This document shows, in pieces, positions 1 through 6,685 of a DNA stretch of 42,354 bases; positions within the stretch are counted from its first letter, which is position 1, and the number at the start of each line of letters is the position of its first letter. The stretch is from Methanobacteriota archaeon (GTDB lineage Archaea; Thermoplasmatota; Thermoplasmata; UBA10834): assembly GCA_020725925.1 (NCBI GenBank), contig DYTN01000008.1:21704-64057 (forward strand), read 5' to 3'. A program made the position numbers and the translations under genes. The notes under the pieces are model-generated. The model did no database searches and was not told the origin of the DNA. It saw only the letters and a list, made by a program, of their open reading frames with translations.

Positions 1-719
1 AACCGGAGGAGGCATACGTCCGCGACGGTGACTGCGGCGTCGCCAAGGGGTACGACTTCTTCACACTGTGGTCCCCCGTGGACATGCTGGAGGAGGCCAC
101 GACCTCAGCGGCGGTGTTCGAGGACGGGAAGCATTCCTTCCTGCCGCCGCTCCACAAGCGGGAGATATACGAATTCCCTCAGCCCATTGGCCCGCTCCCA
201 GTGTACAACACGACCCACGAGGAGACATACCTGATGCCTGCATACATCAAGGGCATCCGGAAGGCCGACTTCAAGATAGCGATCGACGACGAGTTCGCAG
301 CCGCGGCCAACATGATCCGCAAGCTGGGCATGCACAGCCTGGAGGAGATCGACGTCAAGGGAGTCAAGGTGAGGCCGATCGACGTCGTCGTGGCCATGAT
401 GCCTCGCCCTGTCGAGCTCGCTGGCAAGGTCAAGGGCTACGCTGGCGTCGTGGTCGAGGTCATCGGCAAGAAGAACGGAAAGCGCACGATGGTGAAGACC
501 TGGACGGTCATGTCCCACGAGAAGGCCTACGAGCTGTGCAGGAGCAACGCGACCGGGTATCTGGTCGGAGTGGGCGGAGCCATAGCATCGGAGATGGTGC
601 TCGAAGGCATTGTGAAGGGCGCGGGGATGTTCGTGCCCGAGCAGCTTCCGGCCGCGGACTTCGTCGCGAGGCTGCCTGGCAAGGGACTAGAGGTGAAGCA
701 GGAGATCGCTGCCCTCTGA
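1..719 (+). CDS. saccharopine dehydrogenase-like protein, C-terminal part (5' truncated)
   Basis: The reading frame is already open at base 3 and runs to TGA at 717-719, so about 239 C-terminal residues are visible and the start lies outside the window. The visible part resembles the C-terminal domain of saccharopine dehydrogenase / lysine 6-dehydrogenase-type enzymes, with conserved-looking stretches such as YDFFTLWSPVDM and GPLPVYNTTHEET and a late glycine-rich GVGGAIASEM segment. These are NAD(P)-dependent cytosolic enzymes acting on amino acid or carboxy-polyamine adducts. The Rossmann domain that would carry the cofactor motif is missing from view, so the substrate (saccharopine, lysine or carboxynorspermidine) cannot be decided. 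It converges with dphB, 44 bp downstream. Confidence 0.7.
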   Translation, partial: PEEAYVRDGDCGVAKGYDFFTLWSPVDMLEEATTSAAVFEDGKHSFLPPLHKREIYEFPQPIGPLPVYNTTHEETYLMPAYIKGIRKADFKIAIDDEFAAAANMIRKLGMHSLEEIDVKGVKVRPIDVVVAMMPRPVELAGKVKGYAGVVVEVIGKKNGKRTMVKTWTVMSHEKAYELCRSNATGYLVGVGGAIASEMVLEGIVKGAGMFVPEQLPAADFVARLPGKGLEVKQEIAAL

Positions 720-763
720 CCCAGTCCGTGTCATTGAGGTCTTCTGGTCGGTTCGAGGATCCA

Positions 764-1549
764 CTAGGGAGCGAGCTCTTTGAGCGCTTCCTCCTCCATG
801 AAATGGAGCTTCCCGGGGATGACGATCGAGTGAAGAGGGGGTCCGAAGCTTCTGTTCATGATGTCGCCGAGCTTCCCAGCGGCGACCGTGCAGTCCGGGG
901 AGCCGGCCCTTGCGACAATGCATGCGAGGGTCTCCTTGGAGAGGATGCCCTTGCCCACCCTCCTCTCCATGTCGAGCAGCAGGTGCATGCCCTCGTTCGC
1001 GGTCATGTACCTGTCGTTCTCCTGGTCGATGTCAAGGAGGACGAGCGTGTGCAGCCCACGGGAGAGGTTCTCGGCGATGACATCGTACGGGCTCGTTGGC
1101 GAATACCCTTCCCTAGGGAACGGGAGCGATGTCGTCCTGCCGAACTTGTAGTGCTGAAGGCCCAGCTCCCCGGGAACGGACGCCAGGATTGAGACCCCGT
1201 GGACAATCGTGGTCCTGACATGCGCCCTCTCCGCCCTCAGCCTCAGGTCTACATGGGTCGTCGCAACCATCGGGTCTCCAGCTGTCAGCAGCACGACCTT
1301 CTTGGACGCACAGGCTTCCAGGATTCGCGTGCCCGCCTCAACCTCGGTCCTGCCAAGCAGCTCGATCCCCTTGCCGATCCGCTTGGCCAGGCGCTCGATC
1401 GACCCCTTTGAGAGCGAGGAGGTGTACTCCTCGGCGAAGACCAGCTCTGCGAGCTCCAGCTCCCGCAGTCCCCTGAGCGTGATCCCCTCCTCGTCGTGGA
1501 GTCCCATGCCCACGAACACCAGTCTGTCGTCGCCCTCGGCCATCGCCAT
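764..1549 (-). CDS. dphB: diphthine synthase (DphB)
   Basis: This 261-residue protein has the usual length of archaeal DphB, the SAM-dependent methylase that trimethylates the 3-amino-3-carboxypropyl histidine of elongation factor 2 during diphthamide synthesis. It has the tetrapyrrole-methylase fold signatures: an N-terminal LVFVGMGLHDEEGITLRG segment, FAEEYTS, the glycine-rich VVLLTAGDPMVATTH segment near residue 90, HGVSILASVPGELGLQHYKFG, and the C-terminal PGKLHFMEEEAL. The start at 1549 (ATG GCG ATG) gives the expected N-terminus just before the first strand. It is divergent from trm5, and both promoters must lie in the ~85 bp between them. Confidence 0.95.
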   Translation of the reverse strand: MAMAEGDDRLVFVGMGLHDEEGITLRGLRELELAELVFAEEYTSSLSKGSIERLAKRIGKGIELLGRTEVEAGTRILEACASKKVVLLTAGDPMVATTHVDLRLRAERAHVRTTIVHGVSILASVPGELGLQHYKFGRTTSLPFPREGYSPTSPYDVIAENLSRGLHTLVLLDIDQENDRYMTANEGMHLLLDMERRVGKGILSKETLACIVARAGSPDCTVAAGKLGDIMNRSFGPPLHSIVIPGKLHFMEEEALKELAP

Positions 1550-1634
1550 GGGGATGAATCAGCCACATATTCTAACCTTCTCCGCCGCGCAGAAACGATT
1601 CCATTATCTATCGAGGAAACCGATTTCGGCCAAG

Positions 1635-2639
1635 ATGGAGTCTCTCTGCGTTGTAGTCCCAAAGAAGAAGGCAGAGCCGATCCGGAGGAAGCTGCTCGAG
1701 AAGGGCATCCTGAGGAAGGACCTCCAGATACGCTCGGACGCCAAGAATGTCTACCTTCCGGTGACGCAGAGGATCGACCTCGGGTTTCCTATGGAGACCG
1801 CCGAGTTCAAGGAGGTCGAGGAACAGGTCACGGACTACCGTGCGCTGGTCGACGTCCCGGACGAGTTGCGCCCTCTGCTTCCGTCGTCGTTCGACACCCT
1901 CGGCTCGATCGCCATCGTCAAGATGGCCGACGAGGTCATGCCCTACGCTTCTCAGATAGGCAGGGCGATCATCGCCGCGCAGAAGTCGATCAGGACCGTG
2001 TGCGTCGACTCCGGCGTGAAGGAGCAGTACCGGACGAGGAGGATCAAGGTGGTCGCCGGCGAGAAGACCACCGAGACGGTCCACAGGGAGTACGGGCTGA
2101 CATTCAAGCTCGACGTGTCCAAGGTCTTCTTCTCTCCGAGGCTGGCCACCGAGAGGGAGACGGTCGCGAAGCAGGTCCAGCAGGGGGAGGTGGTCATCGA
2201 TATGTTCGCGGGCATAGGTCCGTTCTCCATGATGATAGCCAAGACCCGGGCCCCCAAGGTCGTCTATGCGGTCGATGTGAACCCGGACGCCATCGAGTCG
2301 ATGAAGGAGAACATCGCCCTGAACAAGGTGTCTGCTGTGAGGCCGATTCTGGGCGACGCGAGGGAGCAGCTGCCCGGCCTGGAGAAGGCCGACAGGGTGA
2401 TCATGAACCTGCCGCACGAGGCGAGCGCCTACGTCCCGGATGCTCTTGGCGCCCTGAAGCAGGGCGGCGTGATACACTACTACGAGATCGCGGAGGAGGC
2501 GGGGGTGCAGAAGAGGATGGACGAGCTCGCTGATCTTGCGCGCGCCCACGGGCGGGTGATGAAGGTCCTGGCCAGGCGCAAGGTCAAGAGCTATTCGCCA
2601 ACGATGAACTTCTACGGGTTCGACCTTCAGTTCCTCTGA
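1635..2639 (+). CDS. trm5: tRNA (guanine37-N1)-methyltransferase, Trm5 family
   Basis: This predicted 334-residue Trm5-family methyltransferase transfers a methyl group from SAM to N1 of G37 in tRNA, which protects reading frame. Visible motifs are RLATERE (about 169-175), the SAM-binding DMFAGIGPFS (189-198), the acidic loop AVDVNPDAIESMKENI, and the catalytic NLPHEASAY block beginning at N258. The open frame extends upstream to 1209, but that part only mirrors dphB on the other strand. ATG 1635 gives MESLCVVVPKKKAE, a natural N-terminal domain start. A wyosine-type Taw2 relative is less likely because NLP matches methyltransferase Trm5. It overlaps the 3' end of the dUTPase gene by 13 bp. 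Confidence 0.9.
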   Translation: MESLCVVVPKKKAEPIRRKLLEKGILRKDLQIRSDAKNVYLPVTQRIDLGFPMETAEFKEVEEQVTDYRALVDVPDELRPLLPSSFDTLGSIAIVKMADEVMPYASQIGRAIIAAQKSIRTVCVDSGVKEQYRTRRIKVVAGEKTTETVHREYGLTFKLDVSKVFFSPRLATERETVAKQVQQGEVVIDMFAGIGPFSMMIAKTRAPKVVYAVDVNPDAIESMKENIALNKVSAVRPILGDAREQLPGLEKADRVIMNLPHEASAYVPDALGALKQGGVIHYYEIAEEAGVQKRMDELADLARAHGRVMKVLARRKVKSYSPTMNFYGFDLQFL

Positions 2640-3091
2640 CCCTTGACGGGCTCGAGGGTGATGCCCCTCTGCCCGTGGTAGTTCCCGGACCGGTCCTTGT
2701 ACGCCTTCGTCGGGGGCGAGCGGAGTTCCTCGAACACGACCTGGGCGAACCTCTCGCCGATCGGGACGTCGATGGGCGCTGCCGATGCGTTGTAAGCAGA
2801 AAAAGTAAGGTTTCCGTGGAATCCGGCATCGATTCTGCCAAAAGAGGACAATATGCCCCTCCTCACCCACGTGGTCCTGATCCATATCTCCCCGATGAGC
2901 GTGTCCGGCAGCTCGAGGTACTCCTTCGTGCCTATGACGAACCAAGAGTTGCCCGGCACAGGGGCGACACCCGCCTTGAACCTCCTATCGATGGAGGGGA
3001 CCCATATCTCCTCGATCGATACGTCGTAGCCGTTGGGCGTCAGGTTCCTCTCGTCGAAGCCCTGGATCCTGAGAGAACCGTCTGCGAGCAT
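2627..3091 (-). CDS. dut: dUTPase of the Dcd/dUTPase superfamily
   Basis: The 154-residue trimeric-type nucleotide hydrolase family member has RTTWVRRGI (the S/R-rich phosphate-binding stretch), GRIDAGFHGNLTF (core motif with the catalytic-type Asp), GERFAQVVFE, and a C-terminal YHGQRGI. In dCTP deaminases the residue after the G-x-x-x-L strand is the catalytic Glu; here that position is Ser (LTFSAYNAS), so deamination is unlikely and dUTP to dUMP hydrolysis is inferred. The ATG at 3091 may not be the true start: the frame continues upstream as VLSDTDILA, which matches the usual family N-terminus, but it has no ATG, GTG or TTG; GTC 3118 lies 9 nt after GGTGAT. It is third in a minus-strand set with the M42 peptidase. 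Confidence 0.75.
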   Translation of the reverse strand: MLADGSLRIQGFDERNLTPNGYDVSIEEIWVPSIDRRFKAGVAPVPGNSWFVIGTKEYLELPDTLIGEIWIRTTWVRRGILSSFGRIDAGFHGNLTFSAYNASAAPIDVPIGERFAQVVFEELRSPPTKAYKDRSGNYHGQRGITLEPVKGQRN

Positions 3092-3128
3092 TGCCAGGAT
3101 GTCCGTGTCAGAAAGGACCGCCGCGGGA

Positions 3129-3713
3129 TCACCTCTTCCTCGGCTTCTTCGCCTTCGCCTGTCCCGCGGCCTTCCCCTGCTCGGCGTCCTGGCGTCTCAT
3201 CTCCTCGGCTGCCTGCTCCGCGAGGAGCTTGAACCTGACGTACGCCGAGTCCCACCTCTCCTCCAGCTCAACCTTGAAGGCGGGCGAGACGTCTTCAGGC
3301 CCGTCTATCGCCACCGGTCCGAACCCCTCCTCCTTGAGCAACTCGTTCACGGGATCGAAGGATTCGGATATCCTCCTCCACTTGAACAGCTGGTCGATGC
3401 CCTCCAGGTCCCCGACCAGCTCTCCCAGGAACTCCGTGCCCAGTCTGGCAAGCAGACGCACGTATAGGTCCTTGAGCTCGGCGGTGGACTTCATGGCCGT
3501 CTTGCGCAGCTTCGCCACGAAGGCATCCAGTTCGTCCTCGCCCATCCTAGCGAGCTTCCGGGGGGAGGCCTCCATGGACGCCCGCGCCTCGGCCATGATG
3601 ACCGGCGGGAGATCCGTCTCGACCGTCCGGATGATGACTATGCCGTGTCGGGCGAGGGCCGCCTTGGCCTCCGTGAGGTCCCGGGTCAACGCTGGGTCGA
3701 GGACGTAGGTCAT
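3129..3713 (-). CDS. uncharacterised 194-residue protein
   Basis: I do not recognise this protein. It is mostly predicted alpha-helical and rich in charged residues. A central segment (MGEDELDAFVAKLRKTAMKS) and a leucine-rich helix (LYVRLLARLGTEFLGELVGDL) are followed by a C-terminal helix and a very basic Ala/Lys tail ending AKAKKPRKR, which suggests nucleic acid or ribosome contact. There is no signal peptide or membrane segment. It lies 16 bp after the M42 peptidase and 37 bp before the dUTPase, so all three are probably co-transcribed. ATG 3713 is the first start in frame. Coding is supported by the intact frame and operon placement, not by homology. Confidence 0.65.
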   Translation of the reverse strand: MTYVLDPALTRDLTEAKAALARHGIVIIRTVETDLPPVIMAEARASMEASPRKLARMGEDELDAFVAKLRKTAMKSTAELKDLYVRLLARLGTEFLGELVGDLEGIDQLFKWRRISESFDPVNELLKEEGFGPVAIDGPEDVSPAFKVELEERWDSAYVRFKLLAEQAAEEMRRQDAEQGKAAGQAKAKKPRKR

Positions 3714-3729
3714 CCGCGCACGCCCTCGA

Positions 3730-4860
3730 CTACACCTCGGTGAACCCGGCCACGGTCTTCTTGTCCAGCCTCTTGACCAGCTCAGTCACGAGCCTGATGC
3801 AGTTGTTCGCATCGGTCATGCTGAGCATGCCCACGTGGGAGTGTATGTGCCTCGTCGGGACGCCCATCACGACGCTGGGGCAGCCCGCGTTGGCGATGTG
3901 TATCACGCCCGCGTCCGTGCCTCCCCTGGCTATCTGGGACAGCTGGTAGGGCAGCTTGGCCCTCTCCGCGGTCCTGATGACGAACTCGATCAGCTCCTGG
4001 TTGGGTATCATCGACGAGTCGTAGGTCGTTATGGCCGGGCCGAGCCCCATCTTGGTGGGCGCCTCGTTGGCCTCGATCCCCGGCACATCGCCAGCGATGT
4101 CCACCTCGAGGGTGATGCACACATCGGGCTTGACTACGAACGCGGTGGTCCTCGCGCCCCTGAGGCCGACCTCCTCCTGCGTCGTCGCCGCGCCTATCAC
4201 GGTATTGGGGTGCTTGACCTTCTTCTCGGCCAAATTCCGGACGACCTCTGCGGCCATCCAGGCTCCTATCCTGTCGTCGAAGGCTTTCCCGATGGCTATT
4301 GTGTCCGAGCCGCTCTTCTTGCCGTCCTTGAAGATCCTCTTCTGCATGGTCGAGAAGCACGAGTCGGGCACGACTGGGTTTCCTATTCTGACGCCCATCG
4401 CCTTCGCCTCCTCCTCGTTCGACGCTCCGATGTCGATGAACATCTTCTCCTTGACCACGACCTTCGACCTCTCCTCCGCCGGCAGCAGGTGGGGAGGCTT
4501 GGCCGCGATTATCCCTGGCACGAGCCCCTTGCCGGCCCTGATCATGACCCGCTGGCCCAACAGGACCTGATCGAACCAACCGCCCAGCGGATTGAACGTC
4601 AGGTACCCCTGCTTGTTGATCGACGAGACGATGAATCCCACCTCGTCAATATGCCCTGGGAGGAGCACGACCGGGCTGTCTGAGGTCCCCTTCTTGCTGA
4701 ACAGGAGCGAGCCGAGCTTGTCCGCGTAGACCTTGTCCGAGAACCTTCTCACGTAGGCTTTGACTATCTTGGCGGGCTCCTTCTCGAAGCCCGAAGGGCC
4801 GAAGCAGTTGGTGAGTTCCTCTAGAAACTTCATTGATTGCTGGTCTGTCAAAACAATCAC
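3730..4860 (-). CDS. M42 family aminopeptidase (tetrahedral aminopeptidase type)
   Basis: This 376-residue cytosolic di-zinc exopeptidase is likely to trim short peptides from proteasomal degradation. Metal and catalytic motifs are present in order: GHIDEVGF with H70 and D72, AFDDRIGAW with the bridging Asp, TTQEEVGLRGA with the two Glu at 229-230, LEVDIAGD with a metal Asp, GGTDAG, and a late His in TRHIHSHVG. The family also contains proteins annotated as endoglucanase or deblocking aminopeptidase; the substrate is not decided by sequence. The start shown is GTG 4860; a TATA-like GTTATCTATT at 4884-4893 would place transcription start almost on it. ATG 4833 is the alternative. Confidence 0.92.
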   Translation of the reverse strand: MIVLTDQQSMKFLEELTNCFGPSGFEKEPAKIVKAYVRRFSDKVYADKLGSLLFSKKGTSDSPVVLLPGHIDEVGFIVSSINKQGYLTFNPLGGWFDQVLLGQRVMIRAGKGLVPGIIAAKPPHLLPAEERSKVVVKEKMFIDIGASNEEEAKAMGVRIGNPVVPDSCFSTMQKRIFKDGKKSGSDTIAIGKAFDDRIGAWMAAEVVRNLAEKKVKHPNTVIGAATTQEEVGLRGARTTAFVVKPDVCITLEVDIAGDVPGIEANEAPTKMGLGPAITTYDSSMIPNQELIEFVIRTAERAKLPYQLSQIARGGTDAGVIHIANAGCPSVVMGVPTRHIHSHVGMLSMTDANNCIRLVTELVKRLDKKTVAGFTEV

Positions 4861-5035
4861 CTTGTCGTGAGCATCAGGTTGACAATAGATAACTCTTGCT
4901 GTTAGCCGCTGTCTGCCTCAGTGCTGTATGTAGCTCCGCCCGCTCAGGCCAGTCCGATCGTGGCTCCGCGAAAGGCGCCTTGGGTCGTCGAGGATCGCCT
5001 GGAGACGTGGCATTGGGGGCGGGCAACGTGGGCGA

Positions 5036-5045
5036 AGATATAAAT
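5036..5045 (+). promoter_or_regulatory. TATA box of gcvH
   Basis: AGATATAAAT is a good archaeal TATA element. Transcription would begin near 5067, giving a leader of about 18 nt before the ATG at 5085. Confidence 0.7.
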
Positions 5046-5084
5046 TCAGAAAACGGTATTTCGCGCAAGAGCGGGAGGCCAGAT

Positions 5085-5468
5085 ATGTCAGTAGTCTTGC
5101 CAGAGCTCAGGTACACCAAGGACCACGAATGGGTGAAGGTGGAGAAGAGCATCGCGCGCATGGGGATCACGGACCACGCGCAGACGGAACTCACGGAGAT
5201 TGTCTTCGTGGAACTCCCTGCCGGGGGGAAGGAGGTCAAGGCGGGTGACATTCTGGGCAACGTTGAGTCCGTCAAGACGGTCTCCGAGGTCTTCTCGCCC
5301 GTGTCGGGCGTAGTAAAGGAGTCCAACGGCAAGCTGGTCGATTCGCCCGAGCTGCTGAACAAGGATCCCTATGGCCAGGGATGGATTGCCGCCATCGAGA
5401 TGAGCGACCCGAACGAGCTCTCAGGGTTGATGTCAGCCGAAGACTACAAGAAGCTCCTGGGCGAGTGA
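5085..5468 (+). CDS. gcvH: glycine cleavage system H protein
   Basis: The 127-residue lipoyl carrier protein shuttles the aminomethyl group between the P, T and L proteins of glycine cleavage. It begins MSVVLPELRYTKDHEW, typical of H proteins. The lipoylated lysine is K64 in VESVKTVSEVFSPVSG, and the C-terminal GWIAAIEM and MSAEDYKKLL segments match the family. The longer open frame upstream (from 4896) is discarded because a TATA box sits at 5036-5045 and ATG 5085 gives family length. No GcvP or GcvT is adjacent; serine hydroxymethyltransferase, its one-carbon partner, lies 35 kb away in this window. Confidence 0.93.
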   Translation: MSVVLPELRYTKDHEWVKVEKSIARMGITDHAQTELTEIVFVELPAGGKEVKAGDILGNVESVKTVSEVFSPVSGVVKESNGKLVDSPELLNKDPYGQGWIAAIEMSDPNELSGLMSAEDYKKLLGE

Positions 5469-5518
5469 GGGGGCAGGGCCGGCACAGGCCCCGGCGATAT
5501 CAACGAAGGGGGCGCGGC

Positions 5519-6028
5519 ATGAAGAAGAGCATCTCCAGCGATGACGCGGAGGACGCGTTCTCCGGCTTCCCCGTGGTCCTCGCGACCGTCGGGGGCGAGA
5601 AGGACAACATAATCACGCTCGCGATGTGCCATATGTTCTCTTTCAAACCGGCGTACATTGGTGTCGGCATTGCCCCGAGGAGGTTCAGCTATGGTCTTCT
5701 CAGGAAGAGCAAGGACTTCGCCGTGAACATCCCGTCCAGGAAGATGCTGAAGGCCGTGGAGATATGCGGCTCGAAGTCCGGCAGGGAAGTGGACAAGTTC
5801 GAGGCTGCAGGACTCATCAAGGAGAAGGCCGAGAGGATCTCCGCGCCGCTCATAGCGGAGTGTCCAGTCAACATCGAGTGCATCAAGGTCAAAGAGGTAG
5901 AGGTCGGGGACCACACATGGTTCATCGGCGAAATCGTGGCCGCGAGGATGGACGAGGGCTACGACAGGTACGCCGACATGCTGCTCTACTGGGGAGACTA
6001 CAGGGTCATCGGCGACGTAGTGAAGTAG
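5519..6028 (+). CDS. flavin reductase-like FMN-binding protein
   Basis: This 169-residue protein resembles the flavin reductase-like domain family (split-barrel FMN-binding proteins of the DIM6/NTAB group). The N-terminal part FSGFPVVLATVGGEKDNIITLAMCHMFSFKP, which would contact FMN, is followed by VGIAPRRFSYGLLRKSKDFAVNIP, the usual segment after the first barrel strands. Members transfer electrons between NAD(P)H and flavin or hold FMN for other redox partners. ATG 5519 is preceded by a GAAGGGGG ribosome-binding site. It follows gcvH by 50 bp and touches the nitroreductase gene, so a three-gene unit is likely. The physiological partner is unknown. Confidence 0.85.
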   Translation: MKKSISSDDAEDAFSGFPVVLATVGGEKDNIITLAMCHMFSFKPAYIGVGIAPRRFSYGLLRKSKDFAVNIPSRKMLKAVEICGSKSGREVDKFEAAGLIKEKAERISAPLIAECPVNIECIKVKEVEVGDHTWFIGEIVAARMDEGYDRYADMLLYWGDYRVIGDVVK

Positions 6029-6037
6029 GTGAGGGAT

Positions 6038-6541
6038 GTGGAGGTCAAACACGCCATCCAGGCTCGCAAGAGCATCCGCAAGTACGAGAAGAGACCGATT
6101 CCTAAGGAGGTCATGGAAGACCTCCTGGACGCGATGAGGCTGGCGCCCTCGGCAAATAACGCGCAGAGGTGGACCATCATTGTCGTCACAGACCAAGAGA
6201 TGAAAGCCAAGCTCGTCCCAGCGAGCGGAAACCAGAGGTTCGTCGGAGAATGCGCTGCTTATCTCGTCGGAGTCTCCGAGCCGGGCGCGTACTACTCCGC
6301 CATCGACATGACAATCGTTCTGGACCATCTGACATTGCGGGCAGTCGACCTGGGCCTGGGAACATGCTGGATAGGCGATTTCGAGGCTGAAGAGGTGAAG
6401 AAGGTCCTGGGCATCCCGGCCGAGCGGGACGTCCCCATATGCATGACTCTCGGCTATCCCGCCCAGAGCCCGCCGGCAAGGAAGCGGAAGAACCTATCGC
6501 AGCTTTTCCATAGGGACAGATGGGGCGCTCCTTGGCAGTGA
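6038..6541 (+). CDS. nitroreductase family protein
   Basis: The 167-residue NAD(P)H-FMN oxidoreductase has the family start AIQARKSIRKYEKRPIPKE, the FMN contacts LAPSANNAQRWTIIVV, and the later LDHLTLRAVDLGLGTCWIGDF and LGYPAQSPPARKRK segments. These enzymes are cytosolic dimers that reduce quinones, nitro compounds or specific flavin substrates. I chose GTG 6038 because AGGTGAG at 6027-6033 is well placed for it; GTG 6029 directly after the flavin reductase stop is also open and adds three residues. The gene is probably translated together with the upstream flavin reductase. Confidence 0.88.
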   Translation: MEVKHAIQARKSIRKYEKRPIPKEVMEDLLDAMRLAPSANNAQRWTIIVVTDQEMKAKLVPASGNQRFVGECAAYLVGVSEPGAYYSAIDMTIVLDHLTLRAVDLGLGTCWIGDFEAEEVKKVLGIPAERDVPICMTLGYPAQSPPARKRKNLSQLFHRDRWGAPWQ

Positions 6542-6567
6542 CCTCGGGAGGACACACGCTGGCCACA

Positions 6568-6586
6568 GCCGACTGCGTCAGTCGGC
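6568..6586. other. perfect inverted repeat / hairpin
   Basis: GCCGACTG and CAGTCGGC form 8-bp perfect arms around CGT. It lies 27 bp after the nitroreductase stop and 28 bp before the TATA box of the molybdopterin oxidoreductase gene. It could terminate the upstream operon or act as an operator; there is no T-run to favour termination. Confidence 0.5.
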
Positions 6587-6613
6587 ATGCCGCCGCGACG
6601 GAGCCAGTCTGGG

Positions 6614-6623
6614 AACATATAAA
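6614..6623 (+). promoter_or_regulatory. TATA box of the molybdopterin oxidoreductase gene
   Basis: ACATATAAAT is a strong TATA element. It would start RNA near 6646, about 40 nt before the TTG start codon at 6686. Confidence 0.65.
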
Positions 6624-6685
6624 TCCGCGTAGGCGCTTCCCATGAATGAGACCAGAAGGGCATCGCCCCGGCGGAGGCTCATCCG

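Noticed and set aside
1209-1634. N-terminal extension of trm5
   Set aside because: The extra residues mirror dphB on the other strand and have no Trm5 similarity; ATG 1635 gives the family start.
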